Shown: positions 24,429-33,586, counted from the first letter of the stretch. The stretch: 36,843 nucleotides of DNA from Ignavibacteria bacterium UBA2373 (GCA_002344005.1 DDTD01000041.1:54901-91743); one strand, 5' to 3'. Notes: generated from the letters alone by a model not told the origin. A program made the numbers and translations.

Positions 24429-25856
24429 ATGGCAGAGCAAACAACAGCATACACACCTAAGCATAAAATCCGTATTATCACCGCAGCATCTTTATTTGAT
24501 GGTCATGATGCAGCCATCAATATTATGCGGCGGATTATCCAAGCTACAGGAGTGGAAGTGATTCATTTGGGGCATAATCGTTCAGCGCAAGAAGTGGTGG
24601 ACTGTGCCGTGCAAGAAGATGCCCAAGCTATTGCCATGACAAGCTATCAAGGCGGTCATGTCGAATATTTGAAATATATGTACGATTTATTGCGCGAACG
24701 GGGTGCCGGACATATCAAAATATTTGCCGGCGGCGGGGGTACCATTCTGCCTTCGGAGATTGAAGAATTGCATGCCTATGGTATTGACCGTATTTATTCT
24801 CCCGATGATGGGCGTTCTCTTGGCTTACAGGGTATGATAAATCATTTGGTGTCGCTGTCGGATTATGAAACACCTATGACATTTCCCGCTCATGAATTAT
24901 GGGAAGCTGTGTATCAAAAAAATCCTGTCGCTCTTGCCCAAGCAATTTCTATGCTTGAAAGAGGACAATTAACGGATGAAGACATTGCCGCACATTCAAC
25001 AATAACAAAAACTATTCCCGTGCTTGGCATTACCGGTACGGGCGGGGCAGGTAAATCTTCATTAACCGATGAATTATTGCTTCGTTATCTTGAAGATTTT
25101 CCTGACAAAACAATAGCCGTCATTTCTGTTGACCCTTCAAAACGTAAAACAGGCGGCGCATTACTCGGTGACCGTATTCGTATGAATTCTGTGAGTAACT
25201 CAAGGGTTTATATGCGCTCATTTGCTACGCGCCAAGCCAATATTGCCCTTAACAGTAATGTAAAAAGTGCAATCAATATTCTGAAAAATGCAGGTTTTGA
25301 TTGTATTATTGTCGAAACAGCGGGAATTGGACAAAGTGATTCGGAAATAACATCCGTAGCTGATATCGCATTATATGCAATGACACCGGAATACGGAGCA
25401 GCAAGCCAATTAGAAAAAATTGATATGATTGATTATGCTGATGTTGTTGCAATTAATAAATTCGATAAACGGGGCGCACTCGATGCACTGCGTGATGTAC
25501 GCAAGCAATATCAACGCTCCCATAATGCATGGAATGAAAAACCCGAAAATATGCCCGTCTTCGGTACAATTGCTTCTCAATTTAATGATCCGGGTGTGAA
25601 TGCTCTGTATCTTGCGCTCATAGAAAGAATAAATGGCTTATTAACGGATAAATGGCAATCACGCATAATGCCACCCACAGAACAAAGTCAAAAAATGTAT
25701 ATTATTCCGCCCGACAGAACTCGCTATTTGGCAGAAATAGTGGAAGAATCGGCTCGATATAATGCAATGGTAGAATCACAGTCAGCAATTGCACGAAAAT
25801 TATATCAAATTCAAGGAACTATACAAACATTACAAGAACAAAACAATACCAATTAA
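24429..25856 (+). CDS. B12-binding domain fused to MeaB-like GTPase (N-terminal half of IcmF, no mutase domain)
   Basis: 475 aa. Residues about 12-140 are a cobalamin-binding domain with the lower-ligand motif DGHDAA and His26, SYQGGH and FAGGGGTILPSE. Residues about 195-420 are a MeaB/MeaI-type G-protein chaperone: P-loop GTGGAGKSS (203-211), DPSKRKTGGALLGDRIRM, VETAGIGQSD and NKFD (343-346). This order is that of the IcmF acyl-CoA mutase fusion, about 1,100 aa, which continues with a large substrate-binding barrel. Here translation stops with TAA just after the linker helix (RYNAMVESQSAIARKLYQI), and the next 33 bp show no barrel sequence. Either the barrel is a separate gene elsewhere or this is a free chaperone/cobalamin carrier for another mutase. 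Confidence 0.9.
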   Translation: MAEQTTAYTPKHKIRIITAASLFDGHDAAINIMRRIIQATGVEVIHLGHNRSAQEVVDCAVQEDAQAIAMTSYQGGHVEYLKYMYDLLRERGAGHIKIFAGGGGTILPSEIEELHAYGIDRIYSPDDGRSLGLQGMINHLVSLSDYETPMTFPAHELWEAVYQKNPVALAQAISMLERGQLTDEDIAAHSTITKTIPVLGITGTGGAGKSSLTDELLLRYLEDFPDKTIAVISVDPSKRKTGGALLGDRIRMNSVSNSRVYMRSFATRQANIALNSNVKSAINILKNAGFDCIIVETAGIGQSDSEITSVADIALYAMTPEYGAASQLEKIDMIDYADVVAINKFDKRGALDALRDVRKQYQRSHNAWNEKPENMPVFGTIASQFNDPGVNALYLALIERINGLLTDKWQSRIMPPTEQSQKMYIIPPDRTRYLAEIVEESARYNAMVESQSAIARKLYQIQGTIQTLQEQNNTN

Positions 25857-25889
25857 AATAATATTTGTGCCATATATTAAAAAACACTT

Positions 25890-26309
25890 ATGAAAAAAGT
25901 ATTTTCACCGACACCATTGTCATTTGACAGTTTACTCTTCGTAATGCGGCTGACCTTTGGTTTTAGTATGCTTTTAGGTCATGGCTTGGGTAAATTCAAC
26001 AAATTATTTCAAGACCCGATAAAATTTTATAATTTCGCGGAATTGGGTCCCGAAGTATCGCTTTACTTGGCTGTCTTTGCTGAATTAGTCTGTTCGGTAT
26101 TGCTTATTCTGGGATTGGGAACAAGACTGGCTGCTTTACCACTTTTTATCACTATGGCTGTAGCTTTTTTTATTGTGCATGGTGCTGACCCCTTCGGCGA
26201 ACGTGAATTGGCATTTTGTTATATGATTATTTATGCTGTCTTCATCTATAGCGGAGCGGGTAAATATTCCGCGGATTCCTTTATCCATTCTTATCTTCAT
26301 AAATCGTAG
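25890..26309 (+). CDS. DoxX-family membrane protein
   Basis: 139 aa with four hydrophobic segments. The family pattern is present: LLFVMRLTFGFSMLLGHGLG, LYLAVFAELVCSVLLILG, GTRLAALPLFITMAVAFFIV, then ERELAFCYMIIYAVFIYSG. DoxX relatives are membrane subunits or partners of oxidoreductases, or redox-stress related; the role here is unknown. It follows the B12/G-protein gene by 33 bp. Confidence 0.88.
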   Translation: MKKVFSPTPLSFDSLLFVMRLTFGFSMLLGHGLGKFNKLFQDPIKFYNFAELGPEVSLYLAVFAELVCSVLLILGLGTRLAALPLFITMAVAFFIVHGADPFGERELAFCYMIIYAVFIYSGAGKYSADSFIHSYLHKS

Positions 26310-26361
26310 AAAAACATAGACTAAGATTTTTTTACGTTCATACTTATGTATGCGATATAAA

Positions 26362-26394
26362 GAATTGTGCAGCACTATCAAGGTTGCACAATTC
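26362..26394 (-). terminator. Hairpin between convergent genes, probable terminator
   Basis: Perfect 10-bp arms GAATTGTGCA/TGCACAATTC enclose a 13-nt loop. On the minus strand the stem is followed by TTTATAT, a weak T-run; on the plus strand no T-run follows. It lies between the DoxX gene and the minus-strand photolyase transcript, so it may serve both directions weakly. Confidence 0.5.
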
Positions 26395-26476
26395 ATTGCG
26401 CCATGGCGGATAATTCCGTGAAAGAAATACCTGTGAATTTTTCTTCCGTATAATATAAAAAATCATCCGTTGGCAT
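26393..26476 (-). CDS. Possible very small ORF after the photolyase gene
   Basis: A 27-codon frame (MPTDDFLYYTEEKFTGISF then TELSAMAQ) ends at the hairpin. The same frame is open further 5' to about 26519 and reads NINRYYCVSQWG there, without a start codon. The amino-acid composition looks protein-like, so it may be a remnant of a longer gene or a real small protein. I do not recognise it. Confidence 0.25.
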   Translation of the reverse strand: MPTDDFLYYTEEKFTGISFTELSAMAQ

Positions 26477-26544
26477 ACCCCATTGACTGACGCAATAATA
26501 ACGATTAATATTGAATCTGTTTGATTATCATTTATGTATATGTT

Positions 26545-28035
26545 TTAGGTAAGCATTGCATCAAGCGAAGATAAATACTGATCAGCATAAGCCAAATGAT
26601 TTTTTTGTTTTTCAGTATCCATAGAATCAAAACTGCGAACAAGCATAGATAAACGAGGATTTTTCAGAAAAAATTCACGATGTGTGTGAAGAAATCGCCA
26701 GAATAATCCGTCCCAAGTCTTTTGCCAATCACCTTTGGGATAATTACTCATTTTCATCAAATAATTACTGCCGCTGATATATGGTTTTGTGGACATAATT
26801 CCGCCGTCTGCAAATTGACTCATGCCATACACATTAGGCACCATAACCCAATCATACGCATCAATAAACATTTCCATAAACCATTGATATACTTCATCGG
26901 GATCAAATTCACACAGCACCATAAAATTACCAATCACCATAAGCCGCTCAATATGATGACAATACCCTGTTTCGAGTATTTTTTGTATGGTACTGTCAAT
27001 CGGATATATACCTGTCGTTCCATCCCAGAAAGAAGCGGGAATTTTTCGGGAAAATTTCCAGAAATTTTTTGTTCGTTCTTCTCTGCCTCGCCATTCATAT
27101 ACCCCGCGAATAAATTCACGCCAGCCAATAATTTGTCGGATAAATCCCTCAACGGAATTTAATGGTACTGTATTGCGCTCACAATATGACAATGTGCGTT
27201 CTACAATATAATGAGGAGTCAATAAACCCACATTGAGCATAGGTGTTAAAACACTATGATGGAGAAAATGTTCTTTATCCACAATTGCATCTTCATAAAC
27301 GCCAAAGTCATGAAAACGCTCGGATAAAAATATCTCAAACCATTGTTTCGCGTCTTCAAATGTGCATGGATATTGTATTTCTCCCCGACAATATCCATAA
27401 TGATGTTGAAACTTTTCATTGATGTATTGTTGAGCTTCCTTATAGTATGTATTACGAGAAGGAAACTCAATAATGGGAGGTGTTTTCTTTTTGGGGTATT
27501 TTTCTCTATTATCAGCATCAAAACTCCATTTACCGCCGGCAGGTGTACCATCGTCATCAATAAGTATATTGAGTCTTTTTCTTTGCTGTATATAAAAATC
27601 TGTTTGAAAATATTTCTTTTTCTTTGAAAAATACAGACTATTTTCGGTTTCGGTATTTAAGAACAATGGCGATGAATATTGATGTAATGTCAAAGAATAT
27701 TGTGATGCAAATTTCCGTATTCTTCGCTCCAACCAATCATCCGTAACAGCAACATAATGAATATCTGTAAAATTATTATATTTCAAATATTCCACAAGGT
27801 TTCGGCAATCCGCACGTTCATCATCAGCTTCTATATAGTGAACAGGATATAATTGTTCCGATAAATAATGTTCATAAAACTTCATTGAAGCGCGATGGAA
27901 GGCAATTTTTTGCTTGTGGAAACGATACTGCGAAAAATAAAGATATTCTTCGATGAGAAACACATCTCTGCCTTGAGCACAAGCAGGATGCACTTCAAAT
28001 AATTGATGGGGGAACACTATAGTTGCTGATTTCAT
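26545..28035 (-). CDS. Cryptochrome/photolyase-related protein (FeS-BCP/DPRP clade) lacking most cluster cysteines
   Basis: 496 aa from the ATG at 28035, which overlaps the DUF2256 stop as ATGA; an ATG six codons earlier is less likely. The N-terminal domain (FPHQLFEVHPAC, LIEEYLYFSQYRFHKQKI) and the FAD-binding helical domain (ETGYCHHIERLMVIGNFMVL, DWVMVPNVYGMSQFADGG, KPYISGSNYL) place it in the prokaryotic (6-4)-photolyase/FeS-BCP family. That family repairs (6-4) photoproducts or senses light. In PhrB-type members four cysteines bind a 4Fe-4S cluster; here the two of the Y-C-K-G-C motif are Pro433 and Asp436 (SNYPKGDW), the third is also gone (TWDGLFWRF), and only the Cys in GYCHH remains. 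So a cluster is unlikely. Confidence 0.9.
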   Translation of the reverse strand: MKSATIVFPHQLFEVHPACAQGRDVFLIEEYLYFSQYRFHKQKIAFHRASMKFYEHYLSEQLYPVHYIEADDERADCRNLVEYLKYNNFTDIHYVAVTDDWLERRIRKFASQYSLTLHQYSSPLFLNTETENSLYFSKKKKYFQTDFYIQQRKRLNILIDDDGTPAGGKWSFDADNREKYPKKKTPPIIEFPSRNTYYKEAQQYINEKFQHHYGYCRGEIQYPCTFEDAKQWFEIFLSERFHDFGVYEDAIVDKEHFLHHSVLTPMLNVGLLTPHYIVERTLSYCERNTVPLNSVEGFIRQIIGWREFIRGVYEWRGREERTKNFWKFSRKIPASFWDGTTGIYPIDSTIQKILETGYCHHIERLMVIGNFMVLCEFDPDEVYQWFMEMFIDAYDWVMVPNVYGMSQFADGGIMSTKPYISGSNYLMKMSNYPKGDWQKTWDGLFWRFLHTHREFFLKNPRLSMLVRSFDSMDTEKQKNHLAYADQYLSSLDAMLT

Positions 28036-28166
28036 GAACGTTTCATCCTGCATTTATCGCTGCAATATTTGACTTCATGCCAAACTTTTTCCCATTTTTT
28101 TCTCCAAGCAAATGGTCTGCCGCATGTAGCACATATTTTCGTTGGTAAATCCGATTTTTTCTTCAT
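28032..28166 (-). CDS. DUF2256 small zinc-ribbon-like protein
   Basis: 44 aa. Cys pairs KICATCGRPF and VKYCSDKCRMK, together with WRKKWEKVW between them, are the DUF2256 signature and suggest a bound zinc ion. The function is unknown; I recall the family being found next to photolyase-related genes. Its TGA overlaps the photolyase ATG (ATGA), so the two are translationally coupled. It lies 69 bp downstream of the histidine kinase. Confidence 0.88.
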   Translation of the reverse strand: MKKKSDLPTKICATCGRPFAWRKKWEKVWHEVKYCSDKCRMKRS

Positions 28167-28235
28167 ACAGCACGATATTATGAACAATATCTTAACAACA
28201 ATAAGTGATAAAGGTTATGAGTAAAAGAACAGTAT

Positions 28236-29477
28236 TTAGACAACTCTTTTTAGCTCAATAATAAAGGTTGTTCCTTTGCCGGGTATTGTTTCCTTGACAT
28301 ATATTTTACCATTATGATATTGTTCAATAATTCTCTTGGATAAAGATAAGCCAAGCCCCCAGCCACGTTTTTTCGTTGTGAATCCCGGATCAAATATTTG
28401 TCTTTTTATTTGTTTTGTCATCCCCTTGCCATTATCGCTTACACTGATGACAATTTTCCCCCGCGAAGCAGATTTAAGTGCAATTGTAATTTCACCATTT
28501 TTTGATTCAATCGCTTGTACAGCATTTTTTAATAAATTTTCTATTACCCATTCAAATAATTCACGATTTACCGAAACGATGAACCCTGTGGCAATTTCCC
28601 TTTTCAGCACTACTTTTTTCCCAAGATGAGGAACGCGACGCTCAAAATAGACACAGACATTTTCAATAATTTTTCCTATATCGTCATGATGTTTTTCCGG
28701 GTCATTACCTATTTTTGAAAAACGATTTGCTATAGTATTTAACCGTTCAACATCATGCTCCATTTCTTGTAATGTTTCTTCTACCGAGGCGGGGTCATCG
28801 GCATTAAGTCGCATAATTTCAATCCAAGCCAAAATACTCGACAATGGTGTACCTAATTGATGCGCAGCTTCTTTTGCCATACCAACCCATATATTGGATT
28901 CTTCATTGCGGCGCACATAACTAAAGGCAATATAACCAATGATAACAAAAGCACCGACAATCACAATTTCTACATACGGTAAAAGCTGTAATTTTCGTAT
29001 TAAATCGGAATTGGTATAAAAAATCCTCTGAAGTACAACACCGTCTTGATCTTTGATATCAATGGGCTTATATACTTTGCTCATTTCTGCAACAATTTCA
29101 CGCATTTTTTGCATTTGTTGTTCTTCAGACAATGTTGTATCAATAGCAACATTCAAAGAATATTCGGATAATGGTAAATTGGGCGTATTATTTTCATCGG
29201 TGAGGATGAGAGGAAATGAAATAGTTTTTGTCACAGAGTAAATACTGTGAAGAAAACTTTCGGGATCACTGTTTGGCTTTTTCAAATAATAATCATAAAT
29301 ACCGGCATAAAATTGAACAGTATTCAGTTCGCGTTCCACCAATTCCTTCACCAACATATTTGTATAAAGCAACACCCCTGCAACCATGCTGAATGCCAAC
29401 ATAGCCAGTAATGCTTTGAGCCGCCACTTACCAAATATTCTTTGGAGTAATCCGGGTTGATGAAGACTGTATGCCAT
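28236..29477 (-). CDS. Membrane-bound sensor histidine kinase
   Basis: 413 aa. TM1 at about 21-43 and TM2 at about 167-188 flank an extracytoplasmic domain of about 120 residues with no family I recognise. The H-box has H206 (AKEAAHQLGTPLSSILAW, a form common in Bacteroidota kinases), the N-box is ENLLKNAVQ (313-321), G1 is DNGKG (348-352), and GWGLGLSLS (372-380) and GKGTTF complete the ATPase lid. No HAMP domain is evident. No response regulator is adjacent. It lies 5 bp after the epimerase gene. Confidence 0.93.
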   Translation of the reverse strand: MAYSLHQPGLLQRIFGKWRLKALLAMLAFSMVAGVLLYTNMLVKELVERELNTVQFYAGIYDYYLKKPNSDPESFLHSIYSVTKTISFPLILTDENNTPNLPLSEYSLNVAIDTTLSEEQQMQKMREIVAEMSKVYKPIDIKDQDGVVLQRIFYTNSDLIRKLQLLPYVEIVIVGAFVIIGYIAFSYVRRNEESNIWVGMAKEAAHQLGTPLSSILAWIEIMRLNADDPASVEETLQEMEHDVERLNTIANRFSKIGNDPEKHHDDIGKIIENVCVYFERRVPHLGKKVVLKREIATGFIVSVNRELFEWVIENLLKNAVQAIESKNGEITIALKSASRGKIVISVSDNGKGMTKQIKRQIFDPGFTTKKRGWGLGLSLSKRIIEQYHNGKIYVKETIPGKGTTFIIELKRVV

Positions 29478-29482
29478 AAAAA

Positions 29483-30406
29483 TTAAAGCTGCGCCCGAAA
29501 AAACTCAACTGTTTTTTCTAAACCTTCACGAAAACTTACTGTTGGCATCCAGCCATAATGTTCCTTAATTTTTTTATGACTGATCACGCTGCGTCTTTGC
29601 TCTCCCGGTTTAGCAGCGCCGTATTTTTCGGGAGAATTGCCGCCAATAATATCATTTAAATGTCTGAAAATTGTCACGACATCTGTTTCTTTTTCTGTTC
29701 CTATATTAAATGCACCTTCCATTGTATCTGATAATGCATGAATATTGGCTTGGACAACATCGCTTACAAAAACATAATCACGAGTTTGTAAACCATCCCC
29801 ATTGATAACAGGTTCTTGACCGGCAAGTAATTTATTGGTGAAGATAGCCACAACCCCTGCTTCACCATGTGGATTTTGGCGCGGACCATAAATATTGGCA
29901 TAGCGTAATATTACCGAAGGAATTCCGTATTCTTGCTTGTAATAATACAAATAATGTTCATTGGCAAGTTTAGAAATACCATAGGGCGAAAGCGGTTGTT
30001 TGGGATGATCTTCGGAAGCCGGAAATTCTTGTTGTTCACCATAAACCGTTCCACCTGAAGAAGAAAATATTATTTTTTTTACACCATTATTTTTTGCTGC
30101 TTCATACAAATTTAATCCGCCGAGAATATTGGTTGTAGCATCAAATTTCGGGTCATTGACGGAAACACGAACATCCATTTGTGCCGCATGATGATTAAGA
30201 ACATCGAAGCGTTCTTGTGCAAAAAGGTCATGAATACCATCCGCCGTTATATCCATGGTGATGATACGTGCTTTTGAATTACAATTTTCTTTTTTACCCG
30301 TCGAAAAATTATCCAGAATGACAACATCATGCCCTAAAGCACAATATGCATCAACAATATGTGAGCCGATAAATCCCGCTCCGCCGGTGACAATAATTTT
30401 CATCAT
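29483..30406 (-). CDS. NAD-dependent sugar-nucleotide epimerase/dehydratase (GalE-like)
   Basis: A 307-aa extended short-chain dehydrogenase. The Rossmann motif GGAGFIGSH is at 8-16, the catalytic Tyr142/Lys146 in SPYGISKLANEHY, and the Ser of FSSSGGTVYG lies upstream. IYGPRQNPHGEAGVVAIFTN and NGDGLQTRDYVFVSDVV are typical of UDP-glucose 4-epimerase or related UDP-sugar epimerases. The exact sugar is undetermined. Two ATG codons in a row give two equivalent starts. It is 40 bp after purD and probably in one transcript with it. Confidence 0.92.
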   Translation of the reverse strand: MMKIIVTGGAGFIGSHIVDAYCALGHDVVILDNFSTGKKENCNSKARIITMDITADGIHDLFAQERFDVLNHHAAQMDVRVSVNDPKFDATTNILGGLNLYEAAKNNGVKKIIFSSSGGTVYGEQQEFPASEDHPKQPLSPYGISKLANEHYLYYYKQEYGIPSVILRYANIYGPRQNPHGEAGVVAIFTNKLLAGQEPVINGDGLQTRDYVFVSDVVQANIHALSDTMEGAFNIGTEKETDVVTIFRHLNDIIGGNSPEKYGAAKPGEQRRSVISHKKIKEHYGWMPTVSFREGLEKTVEFFRAQL

Positions 30407-30446
30407 AATAGTTTTATTCTACAATAGATTACTCGGTGATTATAAT

Positions 30447-31736
30447 TTAAGTATAACGAAGTCCTTTTTGACCAATATCCTTCCGAAATACTTTTCCTTC
30501 AAATTCAATATATGGTATTGCTTGGTATGCGATATTGATGGCTTTTTCGAGTGTATCGCCTGAGCCACATACGCCCAATACCCTGCCACCATTAGCAATT
30601 AGTTCTTTATTTTCATCGCGTGCCGTACCCGAATGGAATATACGTGCATTCATGGCGCGTGCTTCTTCAATTCCCGAAATCCGCATACCCTTATTATAGG
30701 TGTCGGGATACCCTTCTGCGGCAAGAACAACATTGCAACAATAACCATTGGTTGAAGAACGTACAGCGCTTTTATCTATTTCGCCACGCGCTGCACTACT
30801 TAAAAGACGCACAAAATCGCCCTCAAAAACCGACAGGACTGCCTGTGTTTCAGGATCGCCGAAACGGGCATTAAATTCGACAACACGCGGCTCACCATTA
30901 TGAATCATAAGTCCACAAAACAGACAACCTATAAAAGGTGTTTTTTCTGCACGCATACCGTCTAACAGTGGCTGAATAATGCGTTTTTTTACTTTGTCCA
31001 TAATCTCAGGTGTCACTAAAGCATCAGCAGGAGCATAAGCACCCATGCCTCCCGTATTTTTTCCGGTATCGCCATCGCCTATTCTTTTATGATCTTGGGC
31101 AGGGGCAAGAGTAATAAAATTAGTACCGTCACAAATAGCAAAAACCGATGCTTCTTCGCCTTCCATAAATTCTTCTATCACAACTGCTGCACCCGCTTTT
31201 CCGAAAGCACCGCCAAACATTTCCAATACAGCATTTTTTGCTTCTTCATGGGTGCGAGGCACAATCACACCTTTGCCTGCAGCCAATCCATCTGCTTTAA
31301 TAACAGGGGGTTTGGAGAAATTGTCTATATATGCCAAAGCATCATGCACTTGTGTGTGATCAAAATGCTTATAAGCCGCAGTGGGAATATTATATTTACG
31401 CATCATGTCCTTTGCAAAAGCTTTGGACGACTCAATACGTGCAGCGGCGCGTGAAGGACCGAAAGTAAAAATACCTGCCGAGCGTAAATTATCAGCCAAA
31501 CCAAGAGCCAAGGGTTGCTCTGGTCCTACAACTACAAGGTCAATCATCAAACGCTGACAAAATTGAATAATTTGGTCATGGTCATTAATATCTTCGATAT
31601 CAGTATGGCGAGCCACTTCGAATATGCCGGGATTACCCGGGGCTGCATACAATCCACGCATAAACGAGGATTTGGTGCGCATTGCCCAAGCAAGTGCATG
31701 TTCTCTGCCACCCGAACCAATAAGAAGAATATTCAT
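30447..31736 (-). CDS. purD: Phosphoribosylamine--glycine ligase
   Basis: A 429-aa ATP-grasp ligase joining phosphoribosylamine and glycine, step two of purine synthesis. MNILLIGSGGREHALAWAM at the N-terminus, VIKADGLAAGKGVIVP, GMGAYAPAD and EFNARFGDPETQAVL are the family motifs. Length is normal. GGAGGT lies just before the ATG. It is first in a minus-strand run with the epimerase, kinase, DUF2256 and photolyase genes. Other pur genes of the window (purS, purQ) are 23 kb away on the other strand. Confidence 0.96.
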   Translation of the reverse strand: MNILLIGSGGREHALAWAMRTKSSFMRGLYAAPGNPGIFEVARHTDIEDINDHDQIIQFCQRLMIDLVVVGPEQPLALGLADNLRSAGIFTFGPSRAAARIESSKAFAKDMMRKYNIPTAAYKHFDHTQVHDALAYIDNFSKPPVIKADGLAAGKGVIVPRTHEEAKNAVLEMFGGAFGKAGAAVVIEEFMEGEEASVFAICDGTNFITLAPAQDHKRIGDGDTGKNTGGMGAYAPADALVTPEIMDKVKKRIIQPLLDGMRAEKTPFIGCLFCGLMIHNGEPRVVEFNARFGDPETQAVLSVFEGDFVRLLSSAARGEIDKSAVRSSTNGYCCNVVLAAEGYPDTYNKGMRISGIEEARAMNARIFHSGTARDENKELIANGGRVLGVCGSGDTLEKAINIAYQAIPYIEFEGKVFRKDIGQKGLRYT

Positions 31737-31967
31737 AGTACCTCCATACAGTAGTCGTAAATCAATTGTAAATATCTATGTGAATTTGTGAGGAGTGTTT
31801 TTTATGCACCATTGGAGCATACTTGTTGAACATCATGAAAAACAAGAACACAATCAGAAAGCGAAAATTACGAAAGTTTATTCGATGAAGCGGTGAGAAA
31901 TACTTTCTTTCCCACGATATATTGATTATTGGACTACAAATAGTCGGTGCATTGTAGCGAGATTTCT

Positions 31968-32909
31968 TTACTTTTTTTCTGCAACACGTATTTTCACACT
32001 GCGAGCGCGAGGATTGCGCATAATTTCTTCTTCATCTGCTTCCAATGGTTTCGATGTCAGAATATTGACCATAGCGGGTATATCATCAGTATTGCGAGAA
32101 AAATCACGGAATACATTTTTGACGATACGATCTTCAAGGGAATGATATGACATAATAACAATGCGCCCATGGGATTCCAAAAAAGGAATGAATCCGCGCA
32201 ACATTTGCTCTAAGATTGATAATTCATCATTGACGGCTATACGAAATGCCTGAAAAATTCGAGCAAGCGATTTGGATAATATATGTGGTGGGATGAGCGA
32301 TGCTGCCACATCGCGCAAATCAAATGTAGTACGAAGAGGAGCGGCACGACGCCTTTGAATAATGCGTCGCGCCATTGCTCGCGAAAAGGGCTCTTCACCG
32401 AAGACCCGCATAATACGTTCTATGTCCTCCTCTTTCCATTCATTCAGGATGTCTGCTGCCGTACACTCACCTTCATCGCCGAAACGCATATCCAATGGTG
32501 CATTGACGCGGTGGCTTATGCCGCGCTGAGCGCTATCCAATTGCTTGGACGACACGCCCAAATCCAGCAGCAGACCGGATGCCTTCCCCCGAAGTTCCTC
32601 TATGCTGCATGCCCGAATGAAATTGTCATGTATGAGCGTTAATCGCCCTTTGTTTATTTCTTCTGCAAAACGCTCCGAGCAATGGCGAATTGCCTCCTTA
32701 TCGGCATCAAAGGAATACAATCGCCCCTCTTCGGATAAACGCTCCACAATGGCTCCTGTGTGACCTCCTCCCCCCAGAGTACCGTCCACATAAATACCAT
32801 CTTTTTTCCACACAACATAATCACAAATAATATCACGCATCACCGGCAGATGATAATCATACTGCTCTTCACGTGATCGGTCTCGACGGATATGACGTTT
32901 GCTGTTCAC
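31968..32909 (-). CDS. rsmH: 16S rRNA (cytosine1402-N4)-methyltransferase
   Basis: A 313-aa SAM-dependent methyltransferase (RsmH/MraW) acting on 16S rRNA C1402. YHLPVMRDII at the start, DGTLGGGGHTGAIVERL for SAM binding, LLLDLGVSSKQLD and FQAFRIAVNDEL are clear. The gene begins 13 bp after mraZ, the conserved mraZ-rsmH order that opens the division and cell-wall cluster. The expected ftsL/ftsI continuation is absent; the next gene downstream is purD after a 231-bp gap, so the cluster is split in this genome. Confidence 0.96.
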   Translation of the reverse strand: MNSKRHIRRDRSREEQYDYHLPVMRDIICDYVVWKKDGIYVDGTLGGGGHTGAIVERLSEEGRLYSFDADKEAIRHCSERFAEEINKGRLTLIHDNFIRACSIEELRGKASGLLLDLGVSSKQLDSAQRGISHRVNAPLDMRFGDEGECTAADILNEWKEEDIERIMRVFGEEPFSRAMARRIIQRRRAAPLRTTFDLRDVAASLIPPHILSKSLARIFQAFRIAVNDELSILEQMLRGFIPFLESHGRIVIMSYHSLEDRIVKNVFRDFSRNTDDIPAMVNILTSKPLEADEEEIMRNPRARSVKIRVAEKK

Positions 32910-32922
32910 ACGCTTTGCCGAA

Positions 32923-33366
32923 CTATGATTGCATCACTTTGGCGGCTATCTGCTCATACTGATCACCATGACCATTGAGATACCGTTCAAATTCATCGGG
33001 ATTCCAAAATTCAATATGATCAATCATCCCGACAACGGTGACTTTCCCTTCCAACGAAGCAAAGTCCAGATAACGCTTGCCTATTGTGATACGCTGTTGT
33101 GCATCAATCTCCACCTCTTCGCACCATGCCAAGATTGTCCGTAGGAAAAAGCGGTTTTCTTCATCGAATTGATTCATACCCATATAGCGTTCTTCATACT
33201 TTTTCCATTCATTCAATGGATAAGCAACTATACATTTATCAGTCCCCCGAGTCAGCACAAATGTATCGTTCGCATCCGGTGAAAGTGCTTTACGCATCTT
33301 TGCCGGTATGTTCACGCGCCCTTTATTATCGAGCGAAAATGTTTCCTGACCCTTGAAAAATGACAT
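32923..33366 (-). CDS. mraZ: MraZ transcriptional regulator
   Basis: A 147-aa MraZ with the two AbrB-like halves: LDNKGRVNIPAKMRKAL near residues 13-29 and IDAQQRITIGKRYLDFASL in the C-terminal half. In other bacteria it binds TGGG-like direct repeats upstream of its own operon and controls division genes. Such repeats are visible upstream (33454-33502). The C-terminus is about 140-147 residues as usual. Confidence 0.94.
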   Translation of the reverse strand: MSFFKGQETFSLDNKGRVNIPAKMRKALSPDANDTFVLTRGTDKCIVAYPLNEWKKYEERYMGMNQFDEENRFFLRTILAWCEEVEIDAQQRITIGKRYLDFASLEGKVTVVGMIDHIEFWNPDEFERYLNGHGDQYEQIAAKVMQS

Positions 33367-33453
33367 AGTCTTGAATAACTTTGCTTAGCATTACATCAAT
33401 TCTTGTTCCTCTTTTTGCTCTGCATGCCCGAAATCAAATCCAATGTCCCTTTT

Positions 33454-33502
33454 TCCCCCACAGATAGCAAAACATTGATTGATTCCCCCACTTTCTCCCA
33501 CT
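33454..33502 (-). promoter_or_regulatory. mraZ box: Candidate MraZ-binding repeats upstream of mraZ
   Basis: On the minus strand this region reads AGTGGGAGAAAGTGGGGGAA (33502-33483) and further on TGTGGGGGAAAAAGGG. The two TGGG words 10 bp apart and the third further downstream resemble the direct TGGG repeats bound by MraZ. They lie about 90-135 bases before the mraZ ATG. Confidence 0.5.
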
Positions 33503-33586
33503 TGGAGCGGCGCGAAATTACTTTATTGCTGCTTTTGTGGTTTCTTACTGCGCACAATAGTCGAACAATAGCGTCAAAATTTGAAA

